Below are positions 1 to 5,876 of a stretch of 5,876 nt of DNA, one piece after another; within the stretch, counting starts at the first letter, position 1, and each line of letters opens with the position of its first letter. Origin of the DNA: Pseudomonadota bacterium (GTDB taxonomy: Bacteria > Pseudomonadota > Alphaproteobacteria > Acetobacterales > Acetobacteraceae). The DNA lies in contig JAJXSZ010000194.1 in the NCBI GenBank assembly GCA_021784255.1, positions 1 through 5,876 of the forward strand, written 5' to 3'. The position numbers were made by a program, and so were the translations under genes. The notes beneath the pieces are model-generated. The model did no database searches. It saw only the letters and a program-made list of their open reading frames with translations, and was not told where the DNA came from.

Positions 1-1
1 G

Positions 2-1174
2 CTCCGGCCCGAACCGCCGCTCGAACAGTCGCCGCACCGCAGGGACGAACGCGGTTCCGCCGGTGAGGAACACGCGCGAGACATGCCGTGGCGCCGTGCC
101 GGCTTGCGCCAGCGCCTCGTCCACCGTGGCGGCGAGCCGTGCGAGATCCGGGGCGATCCACGCCTCGAACGCCTCGCGCGTGACCTCTTCCTCGATCACG
201 ATGCCAGCTCCCGCGAAGCGCAGCTCCACCGCCTCGTGCACGGAAAGCGCCGCCTTCGCCCGCGTCACCGAGCGGTTGAGTTCGAACCCGAGCTCCTCCG
301 CGATCAGCCGCGCGAACGCCTCCAGCCGGTGCGGATGGCTCGCCCGCGCCGCCACCTCGCGGATCTCGCGCAGCATCCGCGGCGTGTGCATCAGCGACAG
401 CAGGTGCCAACGCGCGAGGCTCCGGTACCAGTGCGGTGGCACCGGCAGCGCCGTCCCCGCCGGCCTGTAGGTGCTGCCCTTGCCCAGCCGCGGCGCGACG
501 ATCTGCTCCATGATGCGTGCGTCGAAGGCATCGCCGGCGATGCCGATGCCGGCATGCCCGAGCGACACGACCCCGTGCCCGCGCGTATAGCGCAGCACCG
601 AAAAATCCGAGGTCCCGCCACCGAAGTCGCCCACCAGCACGGTGCTATCGCGATCCAGGGTCCGCGCGAAGTGCCAGCCGGCGGCTTCCGGTTCGAGCGC
701 CAGCGTGATCCCCGGCATGCCCGCCGCGGCGAACGCCGCGGCAAGCCGCGTTGCTCCCAACGCATCGTCTGGCCGCTCGCCCACGAAACGCACCGGCCGG
801 CCCGCGGTAATACGCGCGGCAGCGGGATCCACCGCGCTCCTTTCCAGCAGGCCGCGCAGCAGCAGCGCGATCAGGTCCTCGAGCGTATGCCGCCGGCCGA
901 AGATGCGCGTCTCCGAGAAACTTGCCTGTGCCAGGTAGGACTTCATCGACATCACCAGCCGGCAGTCGGCCGCCGCGCCCAGCCAGGCTTCGATCGCGAC
1001 TGGTCCCGCCGCGTGACGCAGCGATGGCCCGGCCTCCCGCGCCTCCTCCCAGAAGCAGAGGATGGAGCGGAAAGCCGCCTCGGCCCCGAAGGTCATGGTT
1101 CGCACCGACCCGTCGTCGCCGGCGATGGCGAGCACGGAGTTGGTGGTCCCGAAGTCGATTCCAATGCACGTCAT
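2..1174 (-). CDS. Hsp70-family (YegD-like) ATPase-fold protein, C-terminus cut by window edge
   Basis: This is the first 391 residues of a cytoplasmic Hsp70/actin-fold protein, translated on the minus strand from the ATG at 1174-1172 with no stop before the edge. The phosphate-1 loop is IGIDFGTTNS (residues 4-13). K78, in MSMKSYL, sits where Hsp70s carry the catalytic lysine. A connect-1-like EPEAA lies at 161-165, phosphate-2 DFGGGTSD at 183-190, GIAGDAFD at 211-218, and an adenosine loop LTGGTAFVP at 370-378. The ATPase fold is therefore nearly complete by the edge. The order and compact spacing resemble E. coli YegD (about 450 aa) rather than DnaK (about 640 aa), so a full substrate-binding domain is not expected, although the missing end could hold a short tail. 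An AGGG lies about 5 nt before the start and no nearby upstream in-frame start exists. It is transcribed divergently from the operon at 1288. Its client or partner is unknown; the family call is firm, the biological role is not. Confidence 0.9.
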   Translation of the reverse strand, partial: MTCIGIDFGTTNSVLAIAGDDGSVRTMTFGAEAAFRSILCFWEEAREAGPSLRHAAGPVAIEAWLGAAADCRLVMSMKSYLAQASFSETRIFGRRHTLEDLIALLLRGLLERSAVDPAAARITAGRPVRFVGERPDDALGATRLAAAFAAAGMPGITLALEPEAAGWHFARTLDRDSTVLVGDFGGGTSDFSVLRYTRGHGVVSLGHAGIGIAGDAFDARIMEQIVAPRLGKGSTYRPAGTALPVPPHWYRSLARWHLLSLMHTPRMLREIREVAARASHPHRLEAFARLIAEELGFELNRSVTRAKAALSVHEAVELRFAGAGIVIEEEVTREAFEAWIAPDLARLAATVDEALAQAGTAPRHVSRVFLTGGTAFVPAVRRLFERRFGPE

Positions 1175-1277
1175 CGGCCCTGGATACGGTTTTTCCCGGG
1201 GGCTGCAACCCGCGCGGTGGCCTGCGCGGTTGGCGCCGCCCGGTGCCCATGGCAGAAGCGGGATCGAGGACGTTCCC

Positions 1278-1282
1278 GAGGG
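1278..1282 (+). promoter_or_regulatory. Ribosome binding site that decides the start of the nitronate monooxygenase gene
   Basis: GAGGG lies 5 nt before the ATG at 1288. A possible in-frame ATG at 1249 would add 13 residues, but it has no purine-rich sequence at the right distance. Translation from 1288 also places the conserved family N-terminus (LRLPVIGAPMF) close to the start, as expected. I therefore choose 1288. Confidence 0.6.
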
Positions 1283-1287
1283 TTCGC

Positions 1288-2238
1288 ATGTCGCTGCCGC
1301 CGCTCCTGCAACATCTGCGTCTGCCCGTGATCGGCGCGCCGATGTTTCTCCTCTCCGGCCCCGAGCTGGTGATCGCGCAGTGCACCTCGGGTATCGTGGG
1401 GTCCTTCCCGGCGCTCAATGCGCGCCCGCAATCGCTGCTCGACGAGTGGCTGGACCGCATCACCGGCGCGCTCAGGGAGTGGAACGGGAAACACCCCGAG
1501 CGCCCGGCCGCTCCGTTCGCGGTCAATCAGATCGTCCACCGCAGCAATTCACGCCTCGAGCACGACGTGGCGCTGTGCGTGAAATACAGGGTCCCGCTGC
1601 TGATCACCTCGCTCGGTGCCCGGCCGGAGGTGTACGCGGCAGCCCATTCCTATGGCGGCATCGTGCTGCACGACGTTATCAACCTCGCCTTCGCGCGCAA
1701 GGCGATCGAGAAGGGCGCCGACGGGCTGGTTGCTGTCGCGGCGGGGGCCGGCGGCCACGCCGGGATCACCTCGCCCTTCGCGCTGATCCAGGAGATTCGC
1801 GGCTTCTTCGACGGCCCGCTCGCGCTCTCCGGCGCGATTGCGACCGGCGGTGCCGTTCTCGCCGCCCAGGCCATGGGTGCCGATCTCGCCTATATCGGCT
1901 CGGCAATGATTGCGACCAGGGAAGCCAATGCCGCTGAGGCCTACAAGCGGATGATCGTCGAGTGCTCTTCGGCCGACATCGTCTACACCGACCGCATCAC
2001 CGGCGTGCACGGGAATTACCTCAAGCCCAGCCTGCTGGCCGCCGGGCTCGATCCCGAGCACCTCCCGGCCGCAAACCCCGGCGCGATGGATTTCGGCCCA
2101 GGCGGGAAGCGTGCCTGGAAGGACATCTGGGGCGCGGGGCAAGGGATCGGCGCCATCGATCGCGTGGTGCCGGCGGCCGAGTTGATCGACCGCCTGGCGC
2201 AGCAATATACTGCGGCAAAGCGGCGGCTCGCGGCATGA
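1288..2238 (+). CDS. Nitronate monooxygenase (2-nitropropane dioxygenase) family flavoprotein
   Basis: A 316-residue TIM-barrel FMN enzyme. Family members oxidise alkyl nitronates with O2, or in some branches act as NAD(P)H:quinone reductases or FabK-like enoyl reductases. Visible family marks are the N-terminal LPVIGAPMFLLSGPELV (12-28), the segment GIVGSFPALNAR (35-46), and AGAGGHAGITSPFAL (152-166), whose H157 sits where the family's catalytic histidine is found. GAIATGGAVLAAQAMGAD (182-199) with AYIGSAMIAT (201-210) corresponds to the FMN-phosphate region, and a glycine-rich WGAGQGIGAI (281-290) lies near the end. Length is normal and nothing is broken. It is the first gene of a four-gene overlapping operon, and its TGA shares the ATGA at 2235-2238 with the next start. 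Family and cofactor are confident. The true substrate cannot be read from sequence, and 'nitronate monooxygenase' is the customary label for many enzymes of unproven function. Confidence 0.92.
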   Translation: MSLPPLLQHLRLPVIGAPMFLLSGPELVIAQCTSGIVGSFPALNARPQSLLDEWLDRITGALREWNGKHPERPAAPFAVNQIVHRSNSRLEHDVALCVKYRVPLLITSLGARPEVYAAAHSYGGIVLHDVINLAFARKAIEKGADGLVAVAAGAGGHAGITSPFALIQEIRGFFDGPLALSGAIATGGAVLAAQAMGADLAYIGSAMIATREANAAEAYKRMIVECSSADIVYTDRITGVHGNYLKPSLLAAGLDPEHLPAANPGAMDFGPGGKRAWKDIWGAGQGIGAIDRVVPAAELIDRLAQQYTAAKRRLAA

Positions 2239-2987
2239 CGGGCTTTGATTTCGACATTGCCGGCAAGGTGGCGCTGGTCACCGGCGCCTCCTCCGGCCTA
2301 GGCCTGCGTTTCGCGAAGCTACTCGCGGCGCAGGGGGCCCGGGTCGCTGTTGCCGCCCGCCGCCTCGACCGGCTGCAGGCGCTGGCGGGCGAGATCGGCG
2401 GCTTCGCCGTTGCCCTAGACGTCACCGACGTTGCGGCCATCGGCCAGGCGGTCGTGGCCATCGGGTCCGAACTCGGCCCCATCGCCATCCTGGTCAACAA
2501 CGCCGGCATCAGCCGCCCCGCCCGCACCGAGGATGTCACCGAGGCCGACTATGACGCGGTGATGGCGACCAACCTCAAGGGCCCGTTCTTCATGGCCCAG
2601 GCGGCGGCGCGTCAGATGGTCGCCGCCGGGATCGCGGGGCGCATCGTCAACATCGCTTCGGTCGCCGGCCTGCGCCCGATCGGTCAGCTCACCACCTACG
2701 CGATGAGCAAGGCAGCACTGGTGATGATGACCAAGGCCATGGCGCGCGACTGGGGTCGGCACGGCATCGGCGTGCACGCGCTCTGCCCTGGATATATCGA
2801 AACAGAAATAAACAGCGACTGGCTCGCCTCGCCGGAAGGCGAGAAGCTGCGGGCGATCCAGCCGCAGCGCCGTTTCGGCAAGCCCGAGGATCTCGACGCC
2901 GCCCTCCTGCTGCTCTGTGCCGGCGCGCCAGGACGTTTCTTGAATGGAACGATCATGTCGGCTGATGACGGTTTTGCCGTGATGTGA
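2235..2987 (+). CDS. Classical short-chain dehydrogenase/reductase (SDR), FabG-like
   Basis: A 250-residue Rossmann-fold NAD(P)H-dependent oxidoreductase, typical length for classical SDRs. The cofactor loop is TGASSGLG (16-23), followed by NNAG (88-91), N113, catalytic S142 in VNIASVAG, and Y155/K159 in YAMSK. This is a complete Asn-Ser-Tyr-Lys tetrad with normal 13-residue Ser-Tyr spacing. The post-Tyr CPGYIETEI loop (184-192) is typical. Arginines after strand 2 (AARRLDRL, 40-47) suggest NADP(H) preference. The start ATG at 2235 overlaps the upstream stop as ATGA, which implies translational coupling to the flavoenzyme. The pairing suggests consecutive redox steps on one carbonyl or alcohol metabolite, but that is inference. 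The substrate is unknown; FabG-type 3-oxoacyl reductase activity is possible but not indicated by neighbours, since no acyl carrier or condensing enzyme is present. One short patch, 2791-2813, is markedly AT-rich compared with the rest of the gene. Confidence 0.93.
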   Translation: MTGFDFDIAGKVALVTGASSGLGLRFAKLLAAQGARVAVAARRLDRLQALAGEIGGFAVALDVTDVAAIGQAVVAIGSELGPIAILVNNAGISRPARTEDVTEADYDAVMATNLKGPFFMAQAAARQMVAAGIAGRIVNIASVAGLRPIGQLTTYAMSKAALVMMTKAMARDWGRHGIGVHALCPGYIETEINSDWLASPEGEKLRAIQPQRRFGKPEDLDAALLLLCAGAPGRFLNGTIMSADDGFAVM

Positions 2988-4408
2988 CCCAGCGCCGTTT
3001 CGATCTGGACGACGACGCCGTGGTCGCGTCGGCGCGCTTCGCCGCGGCCGACCGGCCCTGGGATGCGCGCGCCCAGGCCGCGCTCGGCACCGCGCTGATG
3101 ACGGCCGGGCGGCACGCCGCCGCGCAAGCCGCGTTCCGCGCGTCGCTGGCTCTCGACCCGGAATCATCGCGAACCTGGAACAACCTCGGCAACGCCGTGC
3201 GCCTGCAGCGCCGCGACGGGGATGCCGAGGAATGTTACCGTCGCGCCCTGGCGCTCGCTCCCGGTGATGGCCGGGTCCTCGCCAACCTCGCCGCGGCACT
3301 CGTCGATCTCGACCGTCCGGAGGAGGCACTGCAAGCGGCCTCGCGGGTCCCGATCGACCATCCGGATCGGGCGGTGGCGCTATGCCAGGCCGCCGCGGCG
3401 CGGATGCAGTGCGCGCAACCGGAAGCGGCTGCCCGCCTGTTCGCCGAAGCGAGCCGACTGGCCCCGGAAATGATCGCGGCACCTTGCGGGGAAGGGCTGG
3501 CGTGGCTTGCCCTGGGCGACCTGCCGCGCGGCTTTGCGCTGCTGCAGAACCGCTGGCGTGACGCGAGCTTTCTCGCCGGGGCCACCAACTTCGCCGAGAC
3601 GATGTGGCTCGGCGCGACACCGGTCACGCGACGGCGCGTCTTGCTGGCGAGCGAGCAGGGGGCGGGGGACACGATCATGTTCGTCCGCTTCGCGCCGCTC
3701 CTGGCCGCGCGGGGCGCGCACGTGGTACTGCGCGTGCAGGAGTCCCTGCTCACGCTGCTCGCGCCGCTGGGATATGAACTGCACGCCGACACTGCGCCGC
3801 AACCCGATTTCGAGCTGCACGTGGCGATGATGAGCCTGCCGCTCGCGCTCGGCACGACGCTCGAGACGATCCCGCCGACGCCCTATCTTGCCGCCGATCC
3901 CGCCCGTGTCGCGGCCTGGCGCGCCCGGTTGGGCGCGGGGCGGCGCCTGCGCGTCGGCGTCGCCTGGTCCGGCAACCCCGCCTTCCGGCATGATCGCGCG
4001 CGTTCGATGCGGGCCGAACAGGTTATGCCGGCGCTCGCCGCCACCGGGGCCGAGCTGCATGTGATCCAGACACCGGTGCGCGACGCCGACCGGGCAGTCC
4101 TCGCCGCCTTGCCCAACCTCGTCGATCATAGCGCGGCGCTGACCGATTTCGCCGAGACCGCGGCGCTGATGTCAGCACTCGACCTCGTCATCACCACCTG
4201 CACCTCGGCAGCCAACCTCGCCGGCGCGCTGGGCCTGCCCGCCTGGGTGCTGCTGCAGACGGCTCCGGACCCTCGCTGGCTGCTCGGGCGAGACCGCTCG
4301 CCCTGGTATCCCTCGCTGCGTCTCTGGCGTCAGCGCGAGCGGGGCGACTGGGCGGAACTGGTTGAACGCGTCGCCGGCGCGCTCGCGCAGCGGGCTACCG
4401 GGACATGA
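2984..4408 (+). CDS. TPR-repeat protein with GT-B glycosyltransferase-like C-terminal domain
   Basis: A 474-residue soluble protein with no signal peptide or membrane helix. The N-terminal part is helical TPR: clear repeats at about 28-59, 62-93, 96-127 and 130-161, each ending in a proline-containing turn (ALDP, ALAP, DHP, RLAP), then a degenerate one to about 197. From about 215 the sequence matches the C-terminal domain of bacterial TPR/glycosyltransferase proteins (GT9/GT41-like): ASEQGAGDTIMFVRF (222-236), RVGVAWSGNPAFRHDRARSM (323-342), DLVITTCTSAANLAGALG (400-417) and PDPRWLLGRDRSPWYPSLRLW (428-448). Relatives are thought to glycosylate proteins or surface glycans, but the donor and acceptor here are unknown. 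The histidine common in the xxxH-LAGALG motif is Asn411 here, so activity may be altered or lost. The start is GTG at 2984, overlapping the SDR stop as GTGA. No strong ribosome site is seen, which fits translational coupling. Domain assignment is fairly confident, enzymatic activity is not. Confidence 0.85.
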   Translation: MTQRRFDLDDDAVVASARFAAADRPWDARAQAALGTALMTAGRHAAAQAAFRASLALDPESSRTWNNLGNAVRLQRRDGDAEECYRRALALAPGDGRVLANLAAALVDLDRPEEALQAASRVPIDHPDRAVALCQAAAARMQCAQPEAAARLFAEASRLAPEMIAAPCGEGLAWLALGDLPRGFALLQNRWRDASFLAGATNFAETMWLGATPVTRRRVLLASEQGAGDTIMFVRFAPLLAARGAHVVLRVQESLLTLLAPLGYELHADTAPQPDFELHVAMMSLPLALGTTLETIPPTPYLAADPARVAAWRARLGAGRRLRVGVAWSGNPAFRHDRARSMRAEQVMPALAATGAELHVIQTPVRDADRAVLAALPNLVDHSAALTDFAETAALMSALDLVITTCTSAANLAGALGLPAWVLLQTAPDPRWLLGRDRSPWYPSLRLWRQRERGDWAELVERVAGALAQRATGT

Positions 4409-5256
4409 GGCTACCTTATGCGGGCCTCGCCGTCCTGTGCCTGATCTGGGGTCTTTCCATCCCGGCGACCAAGTTCGGCGTCATGGCGATGCCGGCGATC
4501 CTTCTTGCCACCCTGCGCTACGCGGCCGCAGCTCCGTTCTTCGCCGTTCTCGCCTGGCGCGGGCCTCGACCCGCGTGGCGTGACCTGGTCCGGCTCGCCG
4601 TTCTCGGGGTGATCGGCATCGACGTCGGCCAGGTCGCCCAGGCGCTGGGGGTCGCGCGCACCCCCGCCTCGGTTGCAACGGTGCTGTCCTCGACCATTCC
4701 CATCCTGGTCGCGGCGCTTGCCGCATGGCGGCTGCGCCAGCCGCTGCGCATGATCCACATCGTCGGCCTGCTGATGGCCGCGACCGGCGTCGGGGTGATT
4801 GCGTTCGCTCGCGGCGGCACCGCGGGGGTGGGACTCGTTGGGGTAGTGTTGATGTTGCTCTCGGCGCTCGCGGTCGCGATCTATTACGTGCTCGCCGCCG
4901 AGATGGCCGGCCGTCTTCCCGCCGCCAGCATCGCCGCCTGGAGTTCCCTGTTCGGTGCCGTGCCGCTCGTGATGGCGTTGCCCTGGCTGGGGGACCCGGC
5001 GCCGACCGCCATCGGTATCGCCTCGGTCCTGTATCTCGGGTTGCTCGTTACGGTCGCCGGCGTATGGATCTGGTTCGTCGTGCTGCGCCATGTGCCGGCG
5101 CGGATCGCAGCGGGAACACAATACGTACAGCCGGTGATCGGCGTCGCGGCCTCGGCGCTGCTGCTGGGCGACCGGCTCGGAACCGGGTTCTATGCCGGGG
5201 CGGTCCTGGTGCTTGCCGGAATCGCGCTGACGGCAAGGCGCGGCCGGTCCGGATAA
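4405..5256 (+). CDS. EamA/DMT-superfamily inner-membrane transporter
   Basis: A 283-residue hydrophobic protein with about ten predicted helices (roughly 5-25, 32-51, 62-83, 88-108, 117-135, 140-161, 173-193, 199-224, 231-254, 258-277), the usual size and layout of two tandem EamA domains. Family marks include the N-terminal LCLIWGLSIPATKFGV (11-26), typical of the first EamA helix, ATVLSSTIPILVAALAAW (91-108), and the second-domain GTQYVQPVIGVAASALLLGDRL (227-248). Acidic or glutamine residues (RLRQPLR, LLGDRLG) replace the more usual GE(R/P)L at the ends of the two halves. DMT proteins export or import metabolites such as amino acids, but the substrate cannot be told from sequence. The ATG at 4405 overlaps the upstream TGA as ATGA. 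It is the last gene of the operon and is followed by 103 bp of noncoding sequence. It could export a product or intermediate of the two upstream oxidoreductases, which is inference. Confidence 0.92.
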   Translation: MRLPYAGLAVLCLIWGLSIPATKFGVMAMPAILLATLRYAAAAPFFAVLAWRGPRPAWRDLVRLAVLGVIGIDVGQVAQALGVARTPASVATVLSSTIPILVAALAAWRLRQPLRMIHIVGLLMAATGVGVIAFARGGTAGVGLVGVVLMLLSALAVAIYYVLAAEMAGRLPAASIAAWSSLFGAVPLVMALPWLGDPAPTAIGIASVLYLGLLVTVAGVWIWFVVLRHVPARIAAGTQYVQPVIGVAASALLLGDRLGTGFYAGAVLVLAGIALTARRGRSG

Positions 5257-5322
5257 AGCCGGGTAGCAGGCCAGCCGATGTGCCGCGCTGCCAGCGCCGC
5301 TTGACGGATGCCCCTCACCATG

Positions 5323-5345
5323 CAAGTGCGAGTTATTCGCATTTG
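5323..5345. promoter_or_regulatory. Fur/Mur-type metal-regulator box (putative) upstream of the Nramp gene
   Basis: An imperfect palindrome centred on T5334 pairs 9 of 11 positions across 23 bp. The core is TGCGAGT-T-ATTCGCA (5327-5341), a 7-1-7 inverted repeat with a single mismatch. This shape and the ATTCGCATT half-site resemble Fur-family boxes known in proteobacteria. It stands out because the surroundings are GC-rich while its centre is AT-rich. It ends about 14 nt before the ATG of an Nramp-family metal transporter, where a bound repressor would block transcription or the start region. A TTGACG at 5301-5306 could be a -35 element, but I find no convincing -10 at the right distance. The regulator (Fur, Mur or another) and its metal are not determined by sequence. 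Confidence 0.55.
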
Positions 5346-5359
5346 AAGCGAGACTGGCG

Positions 5360-5876
5360 ATGTCGACCACCTCTGGCGCGATGCGCGCCGCGGTCCTGCG
5401 CACCCGGTTGCGCCGGTCGGCGGCGATCATGGGGCCTGGGATCGTGGTTATGCTCGCGGATACCGATGTCGGAAGCATCATCACGGCGGGGCAGAGTGGG
5501 GTCGAATTCGGCTACCGCCTGTTGTCGCAGCAACTGCTGCTGGTGCCGGTCCTCTATGTCGTCCAGGAACTAACGGTCCGCCTCGGCATCGCGACCGGTC
5601 GCGGCCATGGCGAACTGATCCGCGAGCATTTCGGCGGCGCGTTCGCATGGATCTCCGTCAGCGGGCTCGCGGTTGCCTCCATCGGCGCCCTGCTGTCCGA
5701 GCTGTCGGGCATTGCCGGGGTCGGCGAGCTGGCGGGGGTGCCGCGCGCGGCGAGCCTCGCGCTGGCCGCACTGGCTCTGCTCGGCATCGCGCTGACCGGC
5801 TCCTACCGGCGCGCCGAGCGGGTCGCCATCGCCGTCGGGCTGTTCGAGCTGGCGTTCCTGTTCGTCGCCTGGATGG
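5360..5876 (+). CDS. Nramp-family divalent metal transporter, N-terminal part (cut by window edge)
   Basis: The first 172 residues of an inner-membrane Nramp/MntH-type metal transporter, open to the right edge; full-length members have about 400-450 residues. Helix 1 is GPGIVVMLADTDVGSIITAG (25-44). It aligns without gaps to the MntH segment containing DPGN, so D36 matches the metal-binding Asp while Pro is Val37 and Asn is Ser39. Helix 2 and the following loop, QELTVRLGIATGRGHGELIREHFG (69-92), are strongly characteristic of the family. Further hydrophobic spans lie at about 96-120, 129-147 and 155-172. The start ATG at 5360 has GAGA about 6 nt upstream; ATG 5381 (Met8) is in frame but has no ribosome site. 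A Fur-like box lies just upstream, so metal-dependent repression is likely. The changed DPGN motif makes Mn2+ or Fe2+ specificity uncertain. Helix 6, which carries the other metal ligand, is outside the window. Confidence 0.88.
   Translation, partial: MSTTSGAMRAAVLRTRLRRSAAIMGPGIVVMLADTDVGSIITAGQSGVEFGYRLLSQQLLLVPVLYVVQELTVRLGIATGRGHGELIREHFGGAFAWISVSGLAVASIGALLSELSGIAGVGELAGVPRAASLALAALALLGIALTGSYRRAERVAIAVGLFELAFLFVAWM

Noticed and set aside
1212..1230. Direct repeat GCGCGGT spaced by 12 bp in the divergent intergenic region
   Set aside because: A 7-bp GC-only repeat is expected by chance at this base composition, and it is neither palindromic nor placed on a visible promoter.
1249..1287. 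Alternative upstream ATG for the nitronate monooxygenase family gene
   Set aside because: It has no ribosome binding sequence, and the extra 13 residues do not resemble the family N-terminus.
83..1330. Long plus-strand open frame opposite the Hsp70-type gene
   Set aside because: Its translation is Arg/Pro-rich and low in complexity, typical of the antisense of a GC-rich gene, while the minus strand gives a clean Hsp70 fold with all motifs.
645..1526. Minus-strand open frame covering the Hsp70 start and the beginning of the flavoenzyme gene
   Set aside because: It is the frame-shifted shadow of the Hsp70 reading frame, with no recognisable domain and Gly/Arg-rich composition.
2415..3620. Long minus-strand open frame across the SDR and TPR genes
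   Set aside because: Arg/Pro/Ala-rich with no domain, and both genes it opposes are clearly real.
5285..5297. Hairpin GCGCT-GCC-AGCGC after the EamA gene, considered as a terminator
   Set aside because: The stem is only 5 bp and no T-run follows, so it is not a convincing intrinsic terminator.
4411..5484. Minus-strand open frame of 357 codons opposite the EamA gene
   Set aside because: Hydrophilic, Arg/Gly/His-rich composition with no motif, and it crosses the intergenic region and the Fur-like box. The plus strand encodes a clear membrane protein.

Overview
The window is a gene-dense stretch of bacterial chromosome with very high G+C. Codons end mostly in G or C, and long spurious reading frames run opposite nearly every gene. 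The protein types, the gene order style and the composition suggest an alphaproteobacterium, perhaps Rhodospirillales/Acetobacteraceae. That placement is inferred from general resemblance, not measured. I see no mobile element, tRNA, rRNA or CRISPR array.

Layout: (1) Positions 1174 down to 2 on the minus strand hold the first 391 residues of a short, YegD-type Hsp70 ATPase-fold protein, which runs off the left edge. (2) A 113-bp divergent intergenic region (1175-1287) separates it from the plus-strand genes. (3) Positions 1288-5256 carry four plus-strand genes: a nitronate monooxygenase-family flavoprotein, a classical short-chain dehydrogenase/reductase, a TPR protein with a GT-B glycosyltransferase-like C-terminus, and a ten-helix EamA/DMT transporter. 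Each junction is a 4-base stop/start overlap (ATGA, GTGA, ATGA), so the four genes form one tightly coupled operon. (4) A 103-bp intergenic region (5257-5359) contains an imperfect palindrome that looks like a Fur/Mur metal-regulator box. (5) From 5360 to the right edge lies the N-terminal part of an Nramp-family divalent metal transporter.

The two oxidoreductases could act in sequence on a small metabolite, and the EamA protein could move a small molecule across the inner membrane. The TPR/glycosyltransferase-like protein does not fit an obvious shared pathway with them, so the operon's joint function is unknown. The most informative signals are the Fur-like box placed just before the Nramp gene, and that transporter's departure from the usual DPGN metal-binding motif in its first helix. 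Apart from these I found no clear new defence, mobile or RNA-based system.
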